Shown here: positions 1-7,854 of the stretch, piece by piece
Layout: the number at the start of each line of letters is the position of its first letter
Position numbering within the stretch: position 1 is the first letter of the stretch
Assembly: GCA_041686485.1 (NCBI GenBank)
Contig: JAWLDT010000001.1
Coordinates: forward strand, 41,826 to 105,825
From: PUPG01 sp041686485
GTDB taxonomy: Bacteria > Bacteroidota > Bacteroidia > Bacteroidales > UBA7960
DNA length: 64,000 bases
Reading direction: 5' to 3'
Program-made: the position numbers and the translations under genes
The notes under the pieces: generated by a model
What the model was told of the DNA's origin: nothing
The model's input: the letters and a program-made list of their open reading frames with translations, nothing else
The model's database searches: none

Positions 1-74
1 ATTATTATTTTTAGATGGTTGGTATCAGTCGTTTAATTGAAAGGATCAGAAAATTACAGCTAAAAAAACCTCAA

Positions 75-482
75 ATGACACAATACGAAATCAAACTTCC
101 GCCATTTCAACGTGGTTTCCATATGATAACCCGGCATATTTTAGATGCGGTCGATGATTTACCTCAGACCGGACTCTTGCATATATTCCTTCATCATACA
201 TCGGCCGGAATTGTAATTAATGAGAATGCTGATCCTTCGGTATCTGCCGACCTGAATAGCAGCTTCGATCACCTCGCGCCGGAAAGGATGCCGTATTACA
301 CCCATGTGATGGAGGGTGATGACGATATGCCCGCCCATATTAAATCAGCGCTTACGGGGGTATCTCTTACCATACCCGTTTCCAGGGGCCGCCTGAAACT
401 GGGAACCTGGCAGGGTATTTTCCTGTGCGAGTTCCGTAACAAGAGCGGTGGCCGAAGGGTGACCCTGACCATTTACGGGTAA
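75..482 (+). CDS. YjbQ/UPF0047 family protein
   Basis: This is a small single-domain protein of about 135 residues. Family knowledge: YjbQ proteins have weak thiamine-phosphate-synthase activity and their true role is uncertain. The sequence shows the family signature 'HHTSAGIVINENADPSV' near the middle and the closing 'LGTWQGIFLCEFR' block, and the length is normal. An in-frame ATG lies at 15, but the homologous part starts at MTQYEIKLPPF (75); the residues before it are basic and unlike the family, so 75 is preferred. It stands alone, followed by a long AT-rich spacer. The family call is firm and the function is not. Confidence 0.85.
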   Translation: MTQYEIKLPPFQRGFHMITRHILDAVDDLPQTGLLHIFLHHTSAGIVINENADPSVSADLNSSFDHLAPERMPYYTHVMEGDDDMPAHIKSALTGVSLTIPVSRGRLKLGTWQGIFLCEFRNKSGGRRVTLTIYG

Positions 483-796
483 GACCTGACTTAAGTCACC
501 TGATAGGCTCTGGCCTATAATCTGTAGGAGGATAACTGTTAAGCTCACAATGCTTAGGTTTTGTGAAGTATTGAACAATTACGGCAAATCCTTATTGTCA
601 GCAAATTTCTCGAATGAAGACGCAAATTTTCACAAATTTTTTAAACAAACTTTACGCTGAGATGCGCAATGCTTATTTGAGATAATTTGCGCTAATTTGT
701 GGATAATAAAAAGTTGGGCACCCAATAGGCTATGTGTTATACGATTTATTCGGATAATTATAAAATATAAAGCTACTATTTACTATTATATGAAAA

Positions 797-836
797 CACA
801 TTATCACATTAGCACATTAGCACATTATCACATTAT
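797..836. repeat. 8-bp tandem repeat, 5 copies
   Basis: There are five contiguous copies of CACATTA[T/G], alternating T,G,G,T,T at the last base. It is a simple short-period repeat about 60 bp upstream of the copA promoter-like box, with no known function. Confidence 0.8.
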
Positions 837-894
837 CCAAAAATATTATACTTTTTTCTACGAATTTTGCAACGCCTTTTCATCCTTGATGCCG

Positions 895-902
895 TAATTT
901 TG
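895..902 (+). promoter_or_regulatory. Bacteroidota -7 box (TAATTTTG) for copA
   Basis: TAATTTTG fits the TAnnTTTG consensus of Bacteroidota primary-sigma promoters and lies 43 bp before the copA start. The nearest TTTG (866-869) is 25 bp away, wider than usual, so the -33 element is not clear. Confidence 0.45.
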
Positions 903-945
903 TATTGGTAAAACATATAACAGTATAAATATAAACATAATATAT

Positions 946-3072
946 ATGTCTGATACATTATTTAAACCGGTTGCGTATCGTGTGGAGGGAATGACCTGCA
1001 CAAACTGTGCCCTTGGTATTCAGCGGGCGCTGGAGAAAGAAGGTTTTCAGAATGTGGATGTTGATTTTTCGTCAGGTGAGGTGCATTTTGAAGTGGCGGA
1101 TGAGGGTCGTCTGCCGGTAGCCGAAAAGCGCATTGAGTCGCTTGGCTACAAGGTAAAAGACAGCATTGAAACGGAGGATGAGGGAAAAAAAGGGTTGTCT
1201 GCCATTGAGAAAAAGTTCTGGTTTACGGCCATCTTTACCATACCGTTGATCCTTGCCATGTTCATCCCCCTGGATTTTCTCCATAACGACAAGTTTCAGC
1301 TGGCCCTGACCATACCCGTGTTCATTGTCGGGTTTTTGCATTTTGGTCGCAGTGCGTGGTACAGCTTGCGCTCCGGTGTGACCAACATGGACGTGCTGAT
1401 ATTTCTGGGTAGCACGGCTGCCTTTGTATACAGCCTTATCGGAACCATTTACGGTCTGGGATCCGATTATCTCTTTTATGAAACATCGGCCAGTATTATT
1501 TCCATTGTTTTGTTGGGCAATATGATGGAGCACCGCTCCGTCAAGAAAACTTCATCGGCTGTTGATGACCTGGTGCGGCTTCAGAAAAATACCGCGCGCC
1601 TGATCACTACCGAGATGAATGAAGGGCAGGAAACCATTGAAGAAGTCGATGCTTCCCTGGTGGAAGAAGGGCAACGGGTGCTTGTAAATACCGGTGATAA
1701 GGTTCCTGTTGATGGTGAGATATACTGGGGCAGCGGCAGTCTGGATGAAAGCCTGATATCCGGTGAGAGCCTGCCTGTCGATCGTCAGAAGGGAGATAAA
1801 GTTGTTGGCGGAACCCTTCTGGTTTCAGGTACGATTCGCGTAAAAGCCACTGCTACCGGAAAGGATACTGTTTTGGCGAACATTATTGAGATGGTTCGTG
1901 AAGCACAGAAAGATAAACCCAGGTTGCAAAACCTGGCAGATAAGATTAGCCGGGTATTTGTGCCTGTGGTTGTCGGACTGGCGCTATTAACCGCTGCTTT
2001 TTGGTTTTTTGGGATGGAACTACCTTTCCGTGATGCCTTCATGCGGGGGGTTGCCGTACTGGTGATTGCCTGTCCGTGTGCCCTGGGGCTCGCCATACCA
2101 ACGGCCGTTGTTGTGGGTCTGGGACGAACTGCCAAAAGCGGTATCCTGATCAAAGGCGGAACTGTATTTGATAAATTCGCTTCTGTCGATACCATCGTGT
2201 TTGACAAAACCGGTACCCTTACCACCGGCAATTTTGGGGTAAAAAACCTGCAGGTTTTCAATGATACCGAAGACCATGCAGGCAGTGTTATCTACAGTCT
2301 GGAACAATATTCGGCCCATCCGATCGCACAGTCCATAACCCGATATTTTAAGGGCGTGACCCCGATTCAGTTTGAAGAAGTAAAAGAGCAAAAAGGACTT
2401 GGGGTTCAGGCCGTCGATAAAGATGGCAATCAATATGCGGCCGGTTCGTATCATATTGCATCCCATCTTACCAGTGATGACAGGCACAATGTATATTTGT
2501 TGATGAATGATCGCCTTATTGCCTGGCTTGACGTAGAAGATGAGATCAAAGAGGGAGCGAAAGAATCTATTGACTTCTTTAACAGCAGAGGTGTAAAAAC
2601 GGTATTGTTAAGTGGCGACAGGCCGGAGCGTTGCGAAGCAATTGCTGCTCAGCTTGGAATAAAGGATGTATATGCCGGTAAGTTACCTGCCCAAAAGCTG
2701 GAAATAATTGATCAGCTGTCTGAAAATGGACGGGTAGCCATGGTTGGTGACGGTATTAATGATGCTCCGGCTTTGGCTAAGGCTTATGTTGGTATCAGTA
2801 TGAGTGATGCCACACAGGTAGCGGTAAAATCGGCTGATGTTGTACTTCTGAAGGGAGACCTCCGGTTGCTTTCCAAAGCATTTGGCGCTACACGTATCAC
2901 CTTGCGCACGGTTAAGGAAAACCTGTTCTGGGCATTTTTCTACAATGTTGCCGCTATTCCGCTCGCCATGATCGGTCTGTTAACCCCGATCGTAGCCGCT
3001 TTTGCCATGGCCGCATCGGATGTTGTCGTCGTGTTAAACTCCCTTCGACTCAAAACCCGCAAGATCCGGTAA
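946..3072 (+). CDS. copA: Copper-translocating P1B-type ATPase
   Basis: Inner-membrane pump that exports Cu+ at the cost of ATP. The protein has 708 residues. One N-terminal heavy-metal-associated domain carries the CxxC metal site (C18, C21). Membrane helices follow, then the actuator domain, the C-P-C motif (C376-P-C378) typical of Cu+/Ag+ pumps within 'VIACPCALGLA', the phosphorylated aspartate D420 in DKTGT, and the hinge motif GDGINDAP. Length and motif order are those of an intact CopA with a single HMA domain. No copper regulator or chaperone gene is adjacent. The gene stands alone and faces rho tail to tail across a repeat field. Confidence 0.95.
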   Translation: MSDTLFKPVAYRVEGMTCTNCALGIQRALEKEGFQNVDVDFSSGEVHFEVADEGRLPVAEKRIESLGYKVKDSIETEDEGKKGLSAIEKKFWFTAIFTIPLILAMFIPLDFLHNDKFQLALTIPVFIVGFLHFGRSAWYSLRSGVTNMDVLIFLGSTAAFVYSLIGTIYGLGSDYLFYETSASIISIVLLGNMMEHRSVKKTSSAVDDLVRLQKNTARLITTEMNEGQETIEEVDASLVEEGQRVLVNTGDKVPVDGEIYWGSGSLDESLISGESLPVDRQKGDKVVGGTLLVSGTIRVKATATGKDTVLANIIEMVREAQKDKPRLQNLADKISRVFVPVVVGLALLTAAFWFFGMELPFRDAFMRGVAVLVIACPCALGLAIPTAVVVGLGRTAKSGILIKGGTVFDKFASVDTIVFDKTGTLTTGNFGVKNLQVFNDTEDHAGSVIYSLEQYSAHPIAQSITRYFKGVTPIQFEEVKEQKGLGVQAVDKDGNQYAAGSYHIASHLTSDDRHNVYLLMNDRLIAWLDVEDEIKEGAKESIDFFNSRGVKTVLLSGDRPERCEAIAAQLGIKDVYAGKLPAQKLEIIDQLSENGRVAMVGDGINDAPALAKAYVGISMSDATQVAVKSADVVLLKGDLRLLSKAFGATRITLRTVKENLFWAFFYNVAAIPLAMIGLLTPIVAAFAMAASDVVVVLNSLRLKTRKIR

Positions 3073-3580
3073 TTCACCCCGGCCAGTGTCAGCAAATCTT
3101 TCAGAAAACCATCAGGGAAATCAATCGCCAGGCGGATATGCTAAATCGATGATGATTTTCCTGGTATTAATTAGCTTTGCTAACCTGGCCGGGTTTGTTC
3201 CCACCCAAAAAATAAATGCATCTCCCTAAAGTCTCTTACATCCCAAAAGTCCCTAAAGTCCCTAAAGTCTCTTAAGTCCCTAAAGTCTCTTAAGTCCCTA
3301 AAGTCTCTTAAGTCCCTAAAGTCTCTTAAGTCCCTAAAGTCTCTTAAGTCTCTTAAGTCTCTTAAGTCTCTTAAGTCTCTTACGTCCCAACTCCAATTCG
3401 TCTCTTCCCGTCCTCTCGCCCTCTCGCTCTCACGCCCTCACGTCTTCGCGTCTTCGTATCCTCGCCTCTGCTCTTACGTCTCTTAAGTCCCTTACGTCTC
3501 TTAAGTCCCTTACGTCTCTTAAGTCCCTTACGTCTCTTAAGTCCCTTACGTCTCTTACGTCCCTTACGTCTTACCTGGAG
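3073..3580. repeat. Intergenic 9-bp repeat field between copA and rho
   Basis: This is a 508-bp spacer without genes. Two blocks (about 3222-3386 and 3471-3572) are built from the 9-mers TCTCTTAAG, TCCCTAAAG and TCCCTTACG, mostly alternating as an 18-bp unit. The segment between them is CT-rich without a strict period. Units are contiguous with no spacers, so this is not a CRISPR array. The plus strand is rich in C and T and poor in G. This is the 3' side of copA and, on the other strand, of rho. Confidence 0.85.
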
Positions 3581-5506
3581 TTATCCATTCATCGACATCA
3601 GGAACTCTTCATTGCTTTGGGTATGCTTCATCTTATCCATCAGGAACTCCATAGCTTCCATCGAAGTCATGTCTGCAATAAATTTGCGGAGGACCCATAT
3701 GCGGTTCATGATATTTTGATCAAGGAGGAGGTCTTCGCGTCTTGTACCTGAAGCTACAATATCGATGGAGGGGAAAATACGTTTGTTAGACAGGCGGCGG
3801 TCGAGCTGCAGTTCCATGTTGCCGGTTCCCTTGAATTCCTCAAAGATCACCTCATCCATTCTGGAGCCTGTGTCGGTCAAGGCTGTAGCGATGATCGAAA
3901 GGGAACCACCATTTTCTATGTTCCGGGCTGCTCCGAAGAAGCGTTTTGGCTTGTGAAGCGCATTAGCATCCACACCACCTGAGAGCACTTTACCCGAAGC
4001 CGGCGACACCGTGTTGAATGCCCTGGCAAGTCGGGTAATACTGTCCAGCAGGATAACAACGTCGTGGCCACATTCCACCATTCGTTTGGCTTTTTCCTGG
4101 ACGATATTGGTTACCTTCACATGGCGTTCGGCGGGTTCGTCAAACGTAGAGGAAATAACTTCTCCTTTTACGTTCCTTGCCATTTCTGTTACCTCTTCCG
4201 GGCGCTCATCGATAAGAAGGACGATCAGGTATACTTCCGGGTGGTTCTTGGCAATGGCATTGGCAATCTCCTGCAGGAGAATGGTTTTACCGGTTTTAGG
4301 CTGAGAGACGATCAATCCTCTTTGTCCTTTTCCGAGCGGCGCAAACATGTCGATTATCCGGGTCGATAATGTTTCATGACTGTGCCCGGTAAGCTGGAAT
4401 TTCTGATCAGGGAACAGGGGTGTAAGGAAATCAAAAGGAACGCGATCGCGTACTTCTGCCGGAATACGGCCATTGATCTGTTCCACCTTGATGAGCGGAA
4501 AGAACTTTTCGTTTTCTTTTGGGGGTCGTATACCACCATTTACCGTATCCCCGGTTTTCAGTCCGAAAAGTTTGATCTGGCTTTGGGACACATAGACATC
4601 GTCAGGGGAGTTCAGGTAATTGTAATCGGAGGAACGTAAAAAGCCATATCCGTCGGGCATGATCTCAAGTACACCTTCCGCATTGATAATGCCATCAAAT
4701 TCGTAAACAGGTTCCCCTGTCCTCTTATCATATGATTTAGGTTTCTGATAGGATTCTGCATCCTTTGTTGACGATTGTTCCTGTTCCTGAGCTTTCTCTT
4801 CACCTTTAACCTGTGGTTCTTTTGACTGATCTTTTGGTTTGTCTTTAGCCTGTTGGTCTTGCTGCTGCGATTTTTTCTGATGTTTACTTTCAGGGGAACG
4901 CTGGTTCGATTTTTCCGGATAAGTAACAGCCTCATCCTGTTTGCTTTGCTGCTTATCCTGGACATGGCTTTCTTGCTTTGCGGAATCCTGTTGATCCTCA
5001 GGCTTCCGTTTTTTTCGACCCCGATTGCTTTTTCGCTGTTGTTTTTCACCGCTTTGGGGATCATGTTTTTGTGCTGTCTCTTGTGTTGCGGCCTTTGCAG
5101 GTGCTTCTGTTCCGGTTTCCCGGGCTGCCGGCGTAGCTTCCTGGTTAGCACCGGAAGTTTGTCCCCTTTGTTTTTGCATATTCTTTTGGGTATCCTCGCC
5201 GGTTTCCGTAGTAGCTTTTGACTGACTCTCGTCTCCAGGTTGGCCTGTATCCCGTTGATTTTTTATATTTTGCTCTGAAGAGCTTCCTGCCGGGACACGT
5301 TTGCGGGGGCGTCCGGGCCTCCTTTTGGGTTTTTGCTCGGGCTGCTGGTCCTTTTTCACGCCTTCCGGGTTCAGGGCCTGTGCATCCAGAATTCTATAAA
5401 TCAAATCTTGTTTTTTATATGAATCTACCTTCTTGATATCCAAGCTTCTGGCAATGTCTTTCAGTTCGGTGAGTCGTTTACTGTTTAATTCTAATATGTC
5501 GTACAT
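3581..5506 (-). CDS. rho: Transcription termination factor Rho with long basic/polar insert
   Basis: Hexameric RNA-dependent ATPase that ends transcription. In order there is a Rho N-terminal helical domain (about residues 1-45), a low-complexity insert of roughly 220 residues rich in K, Q, E and S, the cold-shock RNA-binding domain ('IMPDGYGFLRSSDYNYLNSP'), and the ATPase core with a Walker A block 'SQPKTGKT' and the Walker B region 'VVILLDSITRLAR'. The protein is about 640 residues, against roughly 420 in Escherichia coli. An in-frame ATG at 5533 adds nine residues, but MYDILELNSKRL matches the usual beginning of the family, so 5506 is preferred. A promoter-like box about 200 bp upstream implies a long leader. 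Confidence 0.95.
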   Translation of the reverse strand: MYDILELNSKRLTELKDIARSLDIKKVDSYKKQDLIYRILDAQALNPEGVKKDQQPEQKPKRRPGRPRKRVPAGSSSEQNIKNQRDTGQPGDESQSKATTETGEDTQKNMQKQRGQTSGANQEATPAARETGTEAPAKAATQETAQKHDPQSGEKQQRKSNRGRKKRKPEDQQDSAKQESHVQDKQQSKQDEAVTYPEKSNQRSPESKHQKKSQQQDQQAKDKPKDQSKEPQVKGEEKAQEQEQSSTKDAESYQKPKSYDKRTGEPVYEFDGIINAEGVLEIMPDGYGFLRSSDYNYLNSPDDVYVSQSQIKLFGLKTGDTVNGGIRPPKENEKFFPLIKVEQINGRIPAEVRDRVPFDFLTPLFPDQKFQLTGHSHETLSTRIIDMFAPLGKGQRGLIVSQPKTGKTILLQEIANAIAKNHPEVYLIVLLIDERPEEVTEMARNVKGEVISSTFDEPAERHVKVTNIVQEKAKRMVECGHDVVILLDSITRLARAFNTVSPASGKVLSGGVDANALHKPKRFFGAARNIENGGSLSIIATALTDTGSRMDEVIFEEFKGTGNMELQLDRRLSNKRIFPSIDIVASGTRREDLLLDQNIMNRIWVLRKFIADMTSMEAMEFLMDKMKHTQSNEEFLMSMNG

Positions 5507-5708
5507 GGGCGTTAAAATGTTTTTAAATATCAAATGATTGTTTTGCTATGGAAACCTCATTGCAAACGAGGCAGTATCCGGCTTTCAGCGACCTGTCGGA
5601 GGGTATGCGGACAATTTGTGGTCGCCACCAGTAGTGTCAGGGTCTGTAAAGAGAAAATATATGGTGTGTTTTTCAAAGAATAATAAAGAATGCGCGGGAA
5701 TTGTGCTG

Positions 5709-5736
5709 CAAATATAATAAATGTTGAGAGAACAAA
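5709..5736 (-). promoter_or_regulatory. Candidate rho promoter
   Basis: On the minus strand TATATTTG (5709-5716) fits the TAnnTTTG -7 consensus. A TTTG (5733-5736) lies 16 bp upstream of it, slightly closer than usual. Transcription from here would give a leader of roughly 200 nt before the rho start. Confidence 0.45.
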
Positions 5737-5800
5737 AAATTTTTTTTGCCCGGTATGCCGGCAAATTGACCTCTGCTTATGTTTATAGTCTGATTTTGTC

Positions 5801-5808
5801 TATTTTTG
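5801..5808 (+). promoter_or_regulatory. -7 box (TATTTTTG) for the DUF4293 gene
   Basis: TATTTTTG matches TAnnTTTG and lies 33 bp before the start codon at 5842. No convincing -33 TTG was found at the expected distance. Confidence 0.45.
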
Positions 5809-5841
5809 TAGACTGATTAACCTGGAAAATATAGTGTACTT

Positions 5842-6312
5842 ATGTTACAACGTGTTCAAAGTGTGTATTTGTTTTTGGTGTTTCTGTTTGCCGTATTGTT
5901 TGCGGTTCTTCCCCTGGGTCACTTTCCCGTCGGGTCTCCTGATATGCCGTTGCGGCTAATATCCATGCATGATTTTTTTGCCTCCATTGACGGGACAGGC
6001 ATTGGTTGGATGGGAGCCCTGCTCATCCTGTTCTGGGCTATCGCTATACTTATTACGGTATATATGACCTTTCAATATAGAAAGCGACTGTTTCAGATCA
6101 AGCTGGGCAAAATGAATATCATGGTACATGCTGTCATGATATTAATCACCTTTTTCTTTCTCGACAGCATACGAAACCAGCTTGATGATACCGGATTTTC
6201 CTATGGCGCTGCTGTTTTCTTTCCGGTTATCTCGTTGATTTTTATTCTGCTTGCCAACAAAGCAATCAGAAAGGATGAAGAACTGGTGCGTTCAGCCGAT
6301 CGTCTGCGGTAG
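5842..6312 (+). CDS. DUF4293 family membrane protein
   Basis: A 156-residue protein with four hydrophobic segments (about residues 8-27, 48-70, 91-108 and 119-137) and a charged C-terminus ending 'RKDEELVRSADRLR', as in DUF4293. This family is known mainly from Bacteroidota and often sits beside rho; here it is divergent from rho with a shared 300-bp promoter region. No biochemical function is known to me. Its stop codon abuts the stop of the racemase gene on the other strand with no spacer. Confidence 0.8.
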   Translation: MLQRVQSVYLFLVFLFAVLFAVLPLGHFPVGSPDMPLRLISMHDFFASIDGTGIGWMGALLILFWAIAILITVYMTFQYRKRLFQIKLGKMNIMVHAVMILITFFFLDSIRNQLDDTGFSYGAAVFFPVISLIFILLANKAIRKDEELVRSADRLR

Positions 6313-7386
6313 TTAATCTTCAAGCCTTTTAATAATATAGTCGGAGTTAAATAACCGTAGCGCTCCCATATATTTCAGTTTGAACTTGACAAAGTCACCT
6401 ACCTTGTAATTTTTCGGGTTCTTTCCAAGGTCTATGACCAGAATATCGGAACTGGCACCTGCCATTTCCAGCTTCTTATCCACCGGGATCAGGAAGTCCG
6501 GACTGATATCCAGCAGTCCGACATCCAGTAGTGCCCGCCATGAAGTTTTACCGTAGTCATCGGCATTTATCTCATAGGACTCTCCTGATGGGTTTTCGGC
6601 CAGGGTGCCTTCCGGTACGACCGGTTTTTCAATCAATTCAATGATTTCCGATTTGAAGGTGATCACATTGTCCTTCATCCCCTTGATGGTTTTGCCTGTC
6701 CACAGGTTGGCTCCAAAATAAAGGGTTTCACCTACACGGAAATGATTCACCCCGGGTGGTACCTGTTTCTTCGACAGCATCGGAATGGTAACAGAAGTTC
6801 CGCCTGACAGAAGGTCAATTTTCTTGTTAAACTTTTCCTCGACAATCTGTTTGTAGAGACTAAGCTGTATCAGCTTATCACGGGAAGGCATGACGCCGTA
6901 CAAACAGTTCAGGTTGGTGCCAAAACCAAGTACTTTGATATTGGGTAGCTTAAAGACCTGCTCATAAAAGCTGATAAGGTCATCGCCCATCACACCTTCG
7001 CGAAGCTCACCCATTTCCAGCATGATGATGATCTGGTGTATCTTTTCCTGTTTTTGCGCTTCCTCAGAGATAAGCTTCAGGGTTTCAAGGTCAGAGTTCA
7101 GACTTACATCGGCATATTTAACCACACTCCGGATGCTTCGGCGCGGTGGTGGTTTAATATATATTGTCCTTACTTCGGGATCAATGCGTTTAATGGTGCG
7201 CAGGTTCGAGATCCTGGAGTCCATTAATTCCCTTGCGCCCAAACCGATAACCTCTTTCAGGTACATCGGGTTGCCGCAAAGAAGCTTTGACACAATACCC
7301 CAACGGATGCCATGTTGTTCGAACAGTTTCTCCAGGAAGTTGTAGTTGTGTTTGAGCTTCTTTCGGCTTATTGTAATTTCAGCCAT
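6313..7386 (-). CDS. Alanine/ornithine racemase family PLP enzyme
   Basis: A 357-residue PLP enzyme with the alanine-racemase N-terminal barrel fold. 'WGIVSKLLCGN' carries the expected Schiff-base lysine near residue 34. 'MLEMGELREGVMGDD' and 'GFGTNLNCLYG' resemble ornithine racemase and YhfX-like proteins more than the cell-wall alanine racemase. Substrate is not certain. The reading frame is open back to 7554, but that part is the neighbour's sequence in another frame; MAEITISRKKLKHNY at 7386 is the natural start. It lies 13 bp downstream of a GNAT gene and behind a Na+ symporter gene, which suggests an amino-acid uptake and conversion operon. Confidence 0.8.
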   Translation of the reverse strand: MAEITISRKKLKHNYNFLEKLFEQHGIRWGIVSKLLCGNPMYLKEVIGLGARELMDSRISNLRTIKRIDPEVRTIYIKPPPRRSIRSVVKYADVSLNSDLETLKLISEEAQKQEKIHQIIIMLEMGELREGVMGDDLISFYEQVFKLPNIKVLGFGTNLNCLYGVMPSRDKLIQLSLYKQIVEEKFNKKIDLLSGGTSVTIPMLSKKQVPPGVNHFRVGETLYFGANLWTGKTIKGMKDNVITFKSEIIELIEKPVVPEGTLAENPSGESYEINADDYGKTSWRALLDVGLLDISPDFLIPVDKKLEMAGASSDILVIDLGKNPKNYKVGDFVKFKLKYMGALRLFNSDYIIKRLED

Positions 7387-7399
7387 AATTGCTATCTGT

Positions 7400-7837
7400 T
7401 TATCGGGTCCAGCGCATCTCCAAATACTTGCTGGTAAAACCCAGTTTTTCGTAAAGGTGACGAGCCGGATTTTCCGGTTCCACATGCAATTTAATATCCC
7501 CTTCTGCTTTCTCAAAGGTTTTTTGCATGAGTTCTTTACCAAGGCCATGACCACGGTATTTTTTATCTACGGCTATATATACCAGAATGTTTTCGGGGAT
7601 ATACCCGGCCATACCTGTTTTATTGATGACAACGGCCCCGTTAATGTTTCCCTGGTCTCTGGAAACAAGTATGAAGCCCCCAAATTTTTCTTTATCGTCC
7701 AACGCGAAGTTGATGCTTTTCATAATATACCTGTGTTCATCTCCAAATTGATCCAGGTGTTCATACAAAAAATCAGCAATTTCCTTTTTTGTCTCCTCTG
7801 AAACGTTGTCTGCGGGTGTGTAAAATGTAAAGTCCAT
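7400..7837 (-). CDS. GNAT family N-acetyltransferase
   Basis: A 145-residue protein that would transfer an acetyl group from acetyl-CoA to an unknown amine. The acetyl-CoA-binding motif A is visible as 'VDKKYRGHGLGKELMQ' (about residues 91-106), followed by 'ENPARHLYEKLGF', the typical C-terminal GNAT block. It sits between a sodium:solute symporter and a PLP racemase on the same strand with 13-17 bp spacers, so co-transcription is likely. An amino-acid-related substrate is inference only. Confidence 0.85.
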   Translation of the reverse strand: MDFTFYTPADNVSEETKKEIADFLYEHLDQFGDEHRYIMKSINFALDDKEKFGGFILVSRDQGNINGAVVINKTGMAGYIPENILVYIAVDKKYRGHGLGKELMQKTFEKAEGDIKLHVEPENPARHLYEKLGFTSKYLEMRWTR

Positions 7838-7854
7838 TGTCTTTTTGTTTTATG

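Larger units (their letters stand above)
483..945. other. AT-rich intergenic spacer before copA
   Basis: No credible gene is visible. The stretch holds short AT-rich words such as 'CGCAAATTTTCACAAATT' near 620 and 'AATTTGCGCTAATTTGTGG' near 685. It also holds a 5-copy 8-bp tandem repeat (797-836) and a promoter-like -7 box (895-902). The 66-codon open frame at 697-897 runs through the tandem repeat and looks accidental. Confidence 0.6.

Noticed and set aside
697..897. 66-codon open frame upstream of copA
   Set aside because: It runs through an 8-bp tandem repeat, has no recognisable motif, and ends where the copA promoter lies.
3222..3572. Repeat field resembling a CRISPR array
   Set aside because: Units are 9 bp and contiguous, without unique spacers, and no cas genes are near.
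4612..5151. 179-codon frame overlapping rho in another frame
   Set aside because: Its basic low-complexity product results from reading the K/Q/E-rich insert region of rho out of frame.
7387..7554. N-terminal extension of the racemase
   Set aside because: These codons lie inside the GNAT gene in another frame, and the family start is at 7386.
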